Shown here: positions 43,096-51,598 of the stretch, one piece after another
Layout: each line of letters opens with the position of its first letter
Position numbering within the stretch: position 1 is the stretch's first letter
From: Acidiflorens sp963847715
GTDB lineage: Bacteria > Acidobacteriota > Terriglobia > Terriglobales > Acidobacteriaceae
Assembly: GCA_963847715.1 (NCBI GenBank)
Contig: CAWKAZ010000009.1
Span: forward strand, 434,001-498,000
Direction of reading: 5' to 3'
Length of the DNA: 64,000 bases
Notes under the pieces: generated by a model
Told to the model about the DNA's origin: nothing
Databases searched by the model: none
What the model saw: the letters and a program-made list of their open reading frames with translations, nothing else
Program-made: the position numbers and the translations under genes

Positions 43096-45063
43096 CTACA
43101 AAGTGCAACTACAATCCGCAGGCGGAACGTGTGCCTTCAGGAAGTCCGCCACGCGCTTGTAAGCGTCAATCTGATTTTCGACCTTCGAGAAGCCGTGCCC
43201 CTCGTTCTCGTAGACCTTGTACTCGACCACGCCGCCGCGCTTCTTGACCGCATCCACCACCTGCTGCGCTTCGCTCTTCGGACAACGCGGATCATTGCCT
43301 CCCGCCAGCAGATACAACGGTGCCTTGATCTGGTCGACGAAGTTGATCGGCGACCGGTCTTCGAAGAGCGTCTTGTTCTTCTCCGGATCGCCCATAGTGG
43401 CCAGATCACTCTGCTGCAACACCGGGTCTTCGTTCTGAATCTCGGTGAACCAGTTCACAAACGGAACGATAGGAACGCCCGCGGCCCACAACTCCGGAGC
43501 CTTGGTCACGCCCATCATCGTCATGTAGCCACCGTAGCTGCCTCCCATGAGAATGAGCTTCTTGGGATCGACGTAGCCAGTTTGCTTCAGAAACTCCGCG
43601 GCCCCAAGGACGTCCTGCAAGTCGCCTCCGCCCATATCGAAAAGATTGGCCTGCTGGAACTCCTTGCCATAGCCGGTCGATCCGCGATAGTTGGGAGCAA
43701 TGACGAAGTATCCCTGATTGACCATGTATTGAATGAAGCGATTGAAGCCATTCGTGGTCTGTGCGGTAGGGCCTCCGTGTACATAGACAATCGCCGCGTG
43801 CTGTCCGTTTTTCGGCGCATTATAGGGAACGTAGAGCAGAGCAGAAATGGTCCATTTGCCGTCCTTGCTGGGGTAGTGGACGATCGAGGGCTCGACCATG
43901 TCCTGGGCGCGCACGCCGCCGACCAGAGAGTACGTAAGTTGGTGCGACTTGCCGTCGGCCAATGTATAGACCCAAAGATCGCCTGGCGAAGTCGGTCCGT
44001 TATGCGTGTAGAGCATCCGCGAGTTGTCGCGAGTAAACGTCGACGCATTGCCGCGCGGAAAGTTCAGTCCCTTAGGAAGCGGCAACGCGCGAGTCTTGTC
44101 GGTGGTCAGGCTGTGGAGATAAATGTCGATGTTGCCGTCGACGTTGGCGACGTAAACCAGCGACTTTCCGTCAGGAGAGAAACCCGCGCCCTGGATCTCC
44201 CACTTGTCCTGCGTGAGCCAGTGAATCTTCTTGGTGGCGATATCGAGCAGGCCGACGTTGTCGTATCCGTTGGCCGCGTTCGAGGTGATTTGAATACTCT
44301 TGCCATCAGGCGAGATGTCGCTCGCTTCGAAAGTCTTCTCGCCCTCGTGAGGCGTCAGCAAAGTGCTCTGCGCGGTAGCAACCTCGACCCGAAATATATT
44401 GGAGTCGGTGCCTTTGGCTTGTTCCTGCGAATAGACGATGAACTTACCGTCCGCCGACCAGAGAGGTGCACCGTTGATGAGGTCCTTGGCCGTGCCCGAA
44501 GTAAGGTGTTTCACGTCGCGCAGGACCGTGTCGTAGACATCAATCTCGAACACTGACGACGTCTTGGGTTTGACGGTGTAGGCGAGATAACGGCCATCGG
44601 GTGACCAGGCCGGGCTCTCTTCGGCGATTTCGCGAGTGTTGGTCAGGTTGACGACTTGTCCGGACTTCGGCGAGACGAGGAAGATGTCCCACTGCTCGTC
44701 ACCGTCGTAGTCCGACATGTAGGCGATCCACTTGCCATCGGGCGACCACGTCGGGCCGGCCTGCCGCTGATCGCTGACCGTGAGTTGCGTGGGCCATCCG
44801 CCTTCAGAGGGCACTGTCCAGATGTTGTTTCGTCCGCTCAGGTTGCTGACAAAGGCGACCTGCTTCCCATCCGGCGACCAAGTCGCGCCGCCAACCTGAC
44901 GTGTCATATAGAGCTTTTCGATGGTGAGATTCTTCTCGACTCGGGCGTCGGGCTTCGACGCAACCTGCTTGGGATCCGTTATGGCTTGTGGTGCCGGAAG
45001 AGTTTGGGTGACAGAAAGCGTACTCACAGCTGCGACCATAGCAAACGTGCAAAGAATGCGCAT
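43096..45063 (-). CDS. S9 family (prolyl oligopeptidase-type) serine peptidase
   Basis: This is an exported peptidase of 655 residues. A signal peptide (MRILCTFAMVAAVSTLSVT) is followed by a TolB-like beta-propeller (about 50-400) with several WSPDGK repeats. The alpha/beta-hydrolase domain carries the catalytic triad: S509 in GGSYGGYM, D in LAGGNDPR and H in NEGHGFSK. It belongs to the dipeptidyl/acylaminoacyl-peptidase group and would cleave short peptides outside the cytoplasm. The ATG at 45063 gives a proper signal peptide; the longer frame starts 15 codons earlier. Confidence 0.92.
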   Translation of the reverse strand: MRILCTFAMVAAVSTLSVTQTLPAPQAITDPKQVASKPDARVEKNLTIEKLYMTRQVGGATWSPDGKQVAFVSNLSGRNNIWTVPSEGGWPTQLTVSDQRQAGPTWSPDGKWIAYMSDYDGDEQWDIFLVSPKSGQVVNLTNTREIAEESPAWSPDGRYLAYTVKPKTSSVFEIDVYDTVLRDVKHLTSGTAKDLINGAPLWSADGKFIVYSQEQAKGTDSNIFRVEVATAQSTLLTPHEGEKTFEASDISPDGKSIQITSNAANGYDNVGLLDIATKKIHWLTQDKWEIQGAGFSPDGKSLVYVANVDGNIDIYLHSLTTDKTRALPLPKGLNFPRGNASTFTRDNSRMLYTHNGPTSPGDLWVYTLADGKSHQLTYSLVGGVRAQDMVEPSIVHYPSKDGKWTISALLYVPYNAPKNGQHAAIVYVHGGPTAQTTNGFNRFIQYMVNQGYFVIAPNYRGSTGYGKEFQQANLFDMGGGDLQDVLGAAEFLKQTGYVDPKKLILMGGSYGGYMTMMGVTKAPELWAAGVPIVPFVNWFTEIQNEDPVLQQSDLATMGDPEKNKTLFEDRSPINFVDQIKAPLYLLAGGNDPRCPKSEAQQVVDAVKKRGGVVEYKVYENEGHGFSKVENQIDAYKRVADFLKAHVPPADCSCTL

Positions 45064-45231
45064 GATTTGTCGAACCACGATTTCGCAAGAATTGGGGAAG
45101 AGAACCACTCCGCCTGAGATCGATACTTTAATACCTGAACCCGGCGCTCTCCATCGCCACCTTAGGATTTTACTGTCAAGCGGCCCGATAGGACCGATTG
45201 CAAGTTGTGGAGCAGGACGAAGTGCTTATAA

Positions 45232-45325
45232 CGCATTGATAAATAAAGACCTTACTCCAACTCCTTTATTCTCAAAGACCTGGGAATTCTTAACTGCTAA
45301 GTCTTTGATTTCAAAAGACCGGACC
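45232..45325 (+). repeat. Dispersed intergenic repeat, copy A (AAAGACC type)
   Basis: This stretch shares several blocks with 59519-59622, such as CAAAGACC, the GTCTTTGATTTCAAAAGACC region and the ATTGA start, in the same order and spacing. It lies in the 290-nt gap between the S9 peptidase and GH15 genes, both on the minus strand. The blocks AAAGACC and GTCTTTGA are partly complementary and could form stems. No open reading frame of interest lies within. The family is not recognised by name. Confidence 0.6.
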
Positions 45326-45353
45326 AAGGGCGTATCAAATCAAAGAGCCTAAT

Positions 45354-47753
45354 CTACTCCACCATTACTGAATAATCTGTGCCTTCCCAGCGCTCGCCAT
45401 TCTTCCAGAAAAACGTGAATACAATCTCGCGACCGCAAATGAGCTTGTCGGTCGGAAGATCCACGTACTGCAGGTTCCACCCGCTTTCCTTTGAATCCGT
45501 GTCAGTCGCGGTCTGCCACTTGTCGAGACTCCAATGTACAGTGGCTTGGTCCATCAGGAGCAGACGCAGTTTCTTGCCACAGGGCATCGTGCGAGCCTTG
45601 TTGTTGAAGCGCCAGTTGAAGTATTCCGACGACTTCTTTTGCTTGAGATAGCGGTCGACCGTCTGCGGTGGCTGATCGAAGATTCGTCCGTCGAGCAAAG
45701 ATCTGCGTAGCTTGATGTATTCAGAGTGCGCCCAGACCAGCGGACATGCCGATCCCGAACTTTTGCCCGCAAAAAGCTCACGCTCAGGAATGTCCGTCGT
45801 GTCCCACACTTGTTCGGGAATCAGACGGCTGTCTCCGGTGGAGTTCTCCATTACCGTCAGCAAAGCCTCAGCCGAGGCAGCGCGCCCCGCTGCCAATTCG
45901 TAATGTGCTCGCTCCCCTGCGAGCAACGGCCATGGACGGCCAATGCCAGTGCCATCGAAGGGTGAACCATCCTCGTGTTCGCCATAGCCATCGTAGTTGT
46001 AGCGATACCAGACCGGCCCTTGCGGAAGCTTGACGCGCAGCATCGCGTCAATCACCTTGATCGTATTCACCATTCGCGGATCGTCGGGCGCGCGCAGGCC
46101 AAAGCGAACCAGCGCCAGCGCATCCGGGCTGACGATCTCGATCGCCGCTGCGCGTGAACTGCTGGGAATCCGATTCTTGATTGGCACAAATCCCTGGATC
46201 GGCGAAGCTGCTCCATCGCCGTCGGGAGGAGTGATGCGGACGTAATAGCCTTCGACGCCGACCTGGCGGGCGAGATCGGTGTTCACCGCATAGGTCCATC
46301 GTTCGATGTTGTCATTCCATGTGTCGGCAACCTGTCGTAGAAACTCCGCGGATTGCATTTGACCAACGGATTGCGCGACATCCGCAGCGACAAGCAATGC
46401 CGAAATCTCCGCTGCCAGCGTAAACGGGGAATATCCGCCATCTTCTTCCCAGCGATCCTGTTGCGTGACCGGCCCGTTGGCGACGATGAAGGAAGCGGCT
46501 TTGTGGATCATCGGCCACCACCGATCGCAGTCGCGAAAACAGCGCGGCGATTCGCGACGAAGCAGATCGACGAGCAGGATCGGAAAAGCCGTCTCGTCCA
46601 TTTGCTGGCCGTTCCAGTACGGCCGTCCGTCGAGCCACATGTTCTGCGCCCAGTGGCCATCGGCTTCCTGCGTGGCCTCAAGGTAGTGCAGAACGCGAAG
46701 GGCATCATCGTGCGCTCCGGCTGCAAGCAGACCGCCGGCGCTTTCCACCAAGTCGCGAGGCCAGATGAGGTGATATCCGCCGAGATCCTCATCGCCCTTG
46801 TTGAAGCCCCAGGGAATGGAGAGACTGGCGATGATGCCGCCGAGAAAGTCCTTGGATTCGTGCGTGCGCATAACCGCAACGCTGACGCGATATAGGTCTC
46901 TGTCGCGCGGCTTCTCGTCGAGTTTCTTGAGGGTGTGCTGCCAGTTCTGCCAATGAACGACGTAGTCCTTGCGCGTGGTTTCGTAAGAAGTGAGAAGGGA
47001 AGAGATGACTTGCTGACCGGCCTCGGCCCAGATTCCTCCGAAACCTAGCGCGAACACAAACTCGCCGTTACAGGCTTGCAGATCGATTTCCGCGGTCAAC
47101 GCAATGTTGCCATTTTCCGCACGGTCGTATTCCTGAGTGATCTGAAAATGCTGGGAGAGATCTTGCCAGCCGTCAGATGTGCCCGCGAACCCGACGGACC
47201 GCTTCAGCCACGGTGCGGAACAGCCCAGGGCAAGTGCGCACGAGTCGCGTTCCGCGAACAGCAGGGGATGACCTTTGTAGTCTGCTGCCCAGCCCGTATT
47301 GCCGTATCCCATGTTCGCAAGGTGCGACGCCAGCAAACCGTACAGTCGGTAATCGCCCAGACGTCCCTGCAGGGGCACGAAACGAATCTTCTGCAGCACC
47401 ACATTTCGCCAAGGGTCGGTCAGTACTTCTTTTTCGATCCGGTACCGGCCTTGCATGCAGCTGCTAGTTAGTTCATAAGCGGGCACTCCCGGTTCGACCG
47501 GGACATTGGTGAAGGTACAGTGGCGCTTCTCCTCGGAGAAAAACTCACGACCGTCGGTGACGATGAAGCCGAAATCACGGGTGCAAGCCTGGTCGACGCG
47601 CGGAAAATAGATTTCGTTGAGAATCCCATGACTCAGCGTGAACCAAACGCGACTGTGCAGGTTCAGGGCGGTGCCAATGCCCGTCTTGGCACTCGATGTC
47701 CACCGTGGCTCAATGCCCGGCCAGCCCGGCGCGTAGCGAATATCGTCACTCAC
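45354..47753 (-). CDS. GH15 glucoamylase
   Basis: This is a 799-residue glucan 1,4-alpha-glucosidase that releases glucose from starch or maltodextrin ends. An N-terminal beta-sandwich (about 1-270) is followed by the (alpha/alpha)6 barrel. GGYHLIWPRDLVESAGGLLAAG opens the catalytic domain. DRWEEDGGYSPFTLAAEI holds the general acid and RLIPEQVWDTTDIPE the general base, as in the prokaryotic GH15 type. There is no signal peptide, so it probably works in the cytoplasm on imported maltodextrins or glycogen. A non-catalytic beta tail follows residue 700. It stands alone, with 504 nt before pstS. Confidence 0.92.
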   Translation of the reverse strand: MSDDIRYAPGWPGIEPRWTSSAKTGIGTALNLHSRVWFTLSHGILNEIYFPRVDQACTRDFGFIVTDGREFFSEEKRHCTFTNVPVEPGVPAYELTSSCMQGRYRIEKEVLTDPWRNVVLQKIRFVPLQGRLGDYRLYGLLASHLANMGYGNTGWAADYKGHPLLFAERDSCALALGCSAPWLKRSVGFAGTSDGWQDLSQHFQITQEYDRAENGNIALTAEIDLQACNGEFVFALGFGGIWAEAGQQVISSLLTSYETTRKDYVVHWQNWQHTLKKLDEKPRDRDLYRVSVAVMRTHESKDFLGGIIASLSIPWGFNKGDEDLGGYHLIWPRDLVESAGGLLAAGAHDDALRVLHYLEATQEADGHWAQNMWLDGRPYWNGQQMDETAFPILLVDLLRRESPRCFRDCDRWWPMIHKAASFIVANGPVTQQDRWEEDGGYSPFTLAAEISALLVAADVAQSVGQMQSAEFLRQVADTWNDNIERWTYAVNTDLARQVGVEGYYVRITPPDGDGAASPIQGFVPIKNRIPSSSRAAAIEIVSPDALALVRFGLRAPDDPRMVNTIKVIDAMLRVKLPQGPVWYRYNYDGYGEHEDGSPFDGTGIGRPWPLLAGERAHYELAAGRAASAEALLTVMENSTGDSRLIPEQVWDTTDIPERELFAGKSSGSACPLVWAHSEYIKLRRSLLDGRIFDQPPQTVDRYLKQKKSSEYFNWRFNNKARTMPCGKKLRLLLMDQATVHWSLDKWQTATDTDSKESGWNLQYVDLPTDKLICGREIVFTFFWKNGERWEGTDYSVMVE

Positions 47754-47966
47754 AGGATTTCTTCCTCACCGTCAAGCAGTGTGCCAGAAGATGCGAATCC
47801 CTGCTCAAAGTTTCAGCACGAATGAGAAACTCGCATCTAACTTCAGACATGGCGAGGTGTCCCAGCTCTACGTTCCGTACTGCGGGTGTCGCTCGATAAG
47901 TCTGTAGAGATGCGCTGATTGTCGCCAGCGCGGGTGCACTCTGTCTGGCGGTCCAATGGTTCCGCG

Positions 47967-48158
47967 TTACCTCTCTCGGCGGGTCTTGATCGCGGTTTTG
48001 ATCGTCTCTATAACCTCGACATAACCCTGCCCTCTTTCGCGAACGTAGGCGATGGCCAGCAAAATCCAGGTTTGCAACCGGAATTCCCCCACCCGCTCTT
48101 CGGCCGTGAACTGGCCGGGCTCGATAAAAACGCTGGCCGCTAAGTGCTTGGAAAACAA
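47967..48158 (-). CDS. Possible small protein (unassigned)
   Basis: The 504-nt gap before pstS contains a 63-codon frame, TTG start, with protein-like codon use (mostly G or C at third positions). Its product reads FIEPGQFTAEERVGEFRLQ and then WILLAIAYVRERGQGYVEV. There is no clear ribosome-binding site and no recognised family. It could be a small gene or a remnant. The rest of the gap holds the predicted Pho box and pstS promoter region near 48180-48257. Confidence 0.25.
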   Translation of the reverse strand: MFSKHLAASVFIEPGQFTAEERVGEFRLQTWILLAIAYVRERGQGYVEVIETIKTAIKTRRER

Positions 48159-48183
48159 GTCCGTTCATCAGAAATTCACTGCG

Positions 48184-48201
48184 CTGTAACCTTCCTTTAA
48201 C
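48184..48201 (+). promoter_or_regulatory. Pho-box-like direct repeat upstream of pstS
   Basis: CTGTAAC, four bases and CTTTAAC form an 11-nt-period direct repeat, the arrangement bound by PhoB-type regulators (CTGTCAT-like heptamers). It ends 56 nt before the pstS start. A similar repeat precedes pstC. Confidence 0.6.
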
Positions 48202-48257
48202 ACTTTCGCCTTACAACAAAACTGCATATCTAAAATTAAATTAGGAGGACTCATCGA

Positions 48258-49268
48258 GTGATCCGACGCATCGCGCTGTTAGTGACATGCCTCGCGCTGT
48301 CTTTGCCGATTATGGCGCAGACCACGCAATTGAACGGGGCGGGCGCTACATTCCCATATCCGATGTATTCCAAATGGTTCAGCGAGTACAACAAACTGCA
48401 TCCGAACGTGCAGATCAATTACCAGTCGATTGGCAGCGGCGGCGGTATCCGCCAGGTACTCAATGGCACGGTCGATTTCGGCGCTAGCGATGGTCCGATG
48501 ACCGATGAGCAACTGAAAGAAGCGAAGGTCAAGATCCTGCATATTCCGACCGTGATGGGCGCAGACGTGCCGGCGTACAACGTGCCCGGTGTGAGCGGCG
48601 AATTGAAGTTCACGCCGCAAGCGTTGGCCGATATCTTCTTGGGAAAGATCACGACTTGGAATGACCCCGCCCTCGTGAAAAGCAATCCGGGCGTGAGTCT
48701 TCCCAACGAGCAGATCATCGTCGTCCACCGGTCAGATGGAAGCGGTACAACGTACATTTGGACAGACTACCTCTCGAAAGTGAGCAAAGACTGGGAGAGC
48801 GCCGTGGGCAAGGGAACATCAGTAAAGTGGCCCGTGGGCTTGGGTGGAAAGGGCAACGAGGGTGTGGCCGGGCAGATCCGCCAGTTAAAGGGATCCATCG
48901 GCTACGTTGAACTGATCTATGCCGTGCAAAACAATATCTCGTACGGGTCGGTTCAGAACGCCGCCGGAACTTTTGTGAAGGCGTCGCTCGATGGAGTCAC
49001 CGAAGCGGCAGGATCGGTGAAGTCGATGCCCGCAGATTTCCGCGTTTCCATCACCAACGCTCCGGGCAAGACGGCCTATCCCATCTCCAGCTTCACCTGG
49101 CTGCTGATTCCCGTGCAATCCAAAGATGCCGCCAAAGGCAAGATCATCAATGATTTTCTGAATTGGATGGTGACGGATGGTCAGAAAATGACGAGCCAGC
49201 TCAGCTACGCTCCCCTCCCAGAGAGCGTCGTGACGAAAGTCAAGGCTGCGATCCAGCAAGTGAAGTAA
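48258..49268 (+). CDS. pstS: Phosphate ABC transporter substrate-binding protein
   Basis: This 336-residue periplasmic protein captures inorganic phosphate for the Pst system. The signal peptide is residues 1-20 (RRIALLVTCLALSLPIMAQ). LNGAGATFPYPMYSKW, IGSGGGIRQVLNGTVDFGASDGPM and VVHRSDGSGTTYIWTDYLSK form the phosphate site. The start is GTG at 48258 with AGGAGG 9 nt ahead. It lies about 6.7 kb from pstC-pstA-pstB, with a porin and the polyphosphate genes between. It has its own terminator. Confidence 0.96.
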   Translation: MIRRIALLVTCLALSLPIMAQTTQLNGAGATFPYPMYSKWFSEYNKLHPNVQINYQSIGSGGGIRQVLNGTVDFGASDGPMTDEQLKEAKVKILHIPTVMGADVPAYNVPGVSGELKFTPQALADIFLGKITTWNDPALVKSNPGVSLPNEQIIVVHRSDGSGTTYIWTDYLSKVSKDWESAVGKGTSVKWPVGLGGKGNEGVAGQIRQLKGSIGYVELIYAVQNNISYGSVQNAAGTFVKASLDGVTEAAGSVKSMPADFRVSITNAPGKTAYPISSFTWLLIPVQSKDAAKGKIINDFLNWMVTDGQKMTSQLSYAPLPESVVTKVKAAIQQVK

Positions 49269-49269
49269 G

Positions 49270-49293
49270 AGCGCTGCAACGGCGCTTGTTTTT
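49270..49293 (+). terminator. Intrinsic terminator after pstS
   Basis: AGCGCTG, loop CAA and CGGCGCT form a seven-pair stem (one G-T pair), followed by TGTTTTT. It starts right after the pstS stop. Confidence 0.7.
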
Positions 49294-49528
49294 CTGTCCT
49301 TGGGGCATGTGCGTGGAGTGAAGGCAAAAACTTTGCGCACATCGCCCGATGCGACTCCTCTTCTTTCTACCATCCGCAAAGAACCTCCTTTGTTCTCAGC
49401 AGTTGGCTGAAAGGCCGGCGTGGCATGCCAATTGCTCTTTAAATCCAAGTTAGTCTAGTATGGTAATAGGGTTTATAGAGTGTACCTCCCTCGGCAGTCA
49501 CAGACTTCGTCCCCACAAGGAGAGAGAA

Positions 49529-51348
49529 ATGAAAGCGGGCACCCGAATCATGGCCATTTGTTTCCTGGCGGCAGCGACGCTGCTCCAGGCCCAGACTGTG
49601 GTCCCTAAGAAGAGATCCAAAGCAATTGATCCCGACATCCAGGCATTGAAGGACGCCATTGCCGCACAGCAAACGCAAATCCAGGCGTTGTCGCAACAAC
49701 TGCAGCAGACAAATCAGCAACTGCAGCAGACCAACGATCAATTTCAGCAAGCGCAGCAACAACTGAAACAGACACAGCAATCCGCCTCCGATGCGGCGCA
49801 AACGGTAAGTCAGCAGCAGCAGGCCGTGGGCACGCTGAAAAGCGATGTTGCCGAACTGAAGACCACCGTGGACACTACTGCTTCCGCGTTCCAGGATTCG
49901 CAGAGAGTAATCAAAGAGACGCAGCAGGTGGTCAATTCGCAGATGGAAAGCCCGATTACCCTCCGCTTCCGCGGCATCAACATCACTCCCGGCGGATATG
50001 TGGAAGGTGCCTTTGTGCGCCGCTCGCGCGCGTTGACTTCCGACGTTGCTACGCCGTTCAACAACCTGACCATGCCCGGCGCTTCGCAAAGCCAGACACC
50101 GGAATTTTTCGGTTCGGGCCGCCAGTCTAAGAGCACCGTGTTTGTGGAAGGCCGGGTGGGCAATGCCGATCTTTCCAGCTACGTGTCGGCGGACTTCCTC
50201 TCAGCAGGCGTAACTTCTACTTCCACGTCGACCAACGGATACACACTCCGCTTGCGACAGGCATGGGGACAGTTAAAGTTCGACAATGGCTGGAGCTTCC
50301 TCGCCGGTCAGGCTTGGAGCTTGGTTACGGAAGATGCCAAGGGCATCATGGTCGATGACGATATGGGCAAGACCAACGATGTGCGCCCAAAGACGATTGA
50401 CTCAACCTACAACGTCGGCTTCAACTTCTCCCGGCAGTGGGGTTTCCGTGTGAGCAAAAGCTTCGGCGAGAATTCGCGGCGGCACTTTCAATCGAAAACC
50501 CGCAGGCGACTTACACTTCGCACAGCAATGCAAACAACTTCCTGGTCGGCCAACCCGGGGCCAGCAACAACTACAACACGGGGTCAACTTACTCCTTCAA
50601 CCCAGCTCCCGACGTGATCGCCAAGCTCGCGTTTGATCCCGGTTTTGGACACTACGAGATCCTCGGCGTGGCTTCTCGCTTTAGCGATCGTGTGTTCCCA
50701 TGCGTCGACGTCGCGACCGCCTGCTCCGGCGGCACGGCGCAGGGGGCCTACAACGCTTCCAAGGAAGGCGGTGGTTTCGGCGCGAGCGCGCGATGGACCT
50801 TTGCCCAGCACGTTACCTTTGGCCTGAAAGGTTTCGGCGGCAAGGGCGTGGGGCGCTATGGCCCAGCTGGGCTCCCGGACCTGTCGATCAATCCCGACGG
50901 CACAATTAACTTGGTCAAGAACGCCCTGGGGCTCGGAACGCTCGAGTTTCGCTTCAACAAGAAGTTCACGCTGTACAACTATGGCGGCGTGGAATACGCG
51001 GGACGGGCCTACGGCTACGATGTTGTCCAGAAAAAGTACATCGGCTACGGCTCGCCGACCTTCGCCAACACGGGCTGCTATGTGGAGACCGCACCGGGCG
51101 GTGGGACCACCCCAGGCACCCTTGCCAACTGTACCGGCGACACGCGCGCGGTGCTCGAAGGCACGATCGGCTTCTGGTACAAGCTCTACAGCGGACCGAA
51201 AGGCACCTTCCAGTATGGCACGCAGTACTCCTACGTCACGCGCAACGCCTGGTCGGGCTACGGAGGCTTGCCGACCGGCAGCGCCGGCAGATCTCCGAAC
51301 GGGATCGACAATATGATCTTCAGCTCCTTCCGGTATTACCTGCCCTAA
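49529..51348 (+). pseudogene. Outer-membrane porin with coiled-coil N-terminus, frameshifted (DcaP-like)
   Basis: The frame begins at the ATG at 49529 (AGGAGAG ahead). It encodes a signal peptide, a Gln-rich coiled coil (about residues 38-130) and a beta-barrel start (PITLRFRGINITPGGYVEGAFVRRS, SKSTVFVEGRVGNADLSSYVSADF). After ...RVSKSFGE the frame is lost and the barrel continues in the -1 frame from about 50473 (FAAALSIENPQATYTS) to 51348, ending in FSSFRYYLP. One base is missing within 50468-50475 (GAGAATTCGCG). Joined, the protein would be about 606 residues. It could be a true loss or a sequencing error; no slippery site suggests programmed shifting. Its place in a phosphate island hints at phosphate or polyphosphate entry, but this is inference. 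Confidence 0.78.
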
Positions 51349-51415
51349 GGAGACTGAATGGCTACGTCCTCGGTATCCGATTGATACCAGGACACCTGCG
51401 GGGGCGAACTAAACC

Positions 51416-51448
51416 GGGCACCGCTTCACGAGCGGTGCCCTTTCTCTT
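51416..51448 (+). terminator. Strong intrinsic terminator after the porin gene
   Basis: GGGCACCGCT, a five-base loop and AGCGGTGCCC form a ten-pair stem, followed by TTTCTCTT. Confidence 0.85.
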
Positions 51449-51598
51449 GGTATACTGTGATGTGCGGTGGGCGCTTCTGAAATGACCACAGTCGCGGCGC
51501 TGTGCGGCATTGTTGCGCGGTGACTTGTTGAGCTAAGACAGTACACAGTACTAGGACAACACCCCTCGAATCGCAATTGATTTTTTGAATTCAACGAT

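Noticed and set aside
47746..48168. 140-codon minus-strand frame in the gap before pstS
   Set aside because: Its composition is Arg-rich and irregular, typical of a shadow frame. The overlapping 63-codon frame has more gene-like codon use and is listed with low confidence instead.
50440..50480. Programmed -1 ribosomal frameshift in the porin
   Set aside because: No canonical X XXY YYZ slippery heptamer or downstream pseudoknot was seen at the junction.
50437..51348. Separate second porin gene
   Set aside because: It has no signal peptide and no own ribosome-binding site, and it continues the upstream barrel exactly after a one-base shift.
51349..51598. Pho box upstream of ppk1
   Set aside because: No 11-nt-period TAAC repeat like those before pstS and pstC was found. 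The terminator and the ppk1 start account for the gap.
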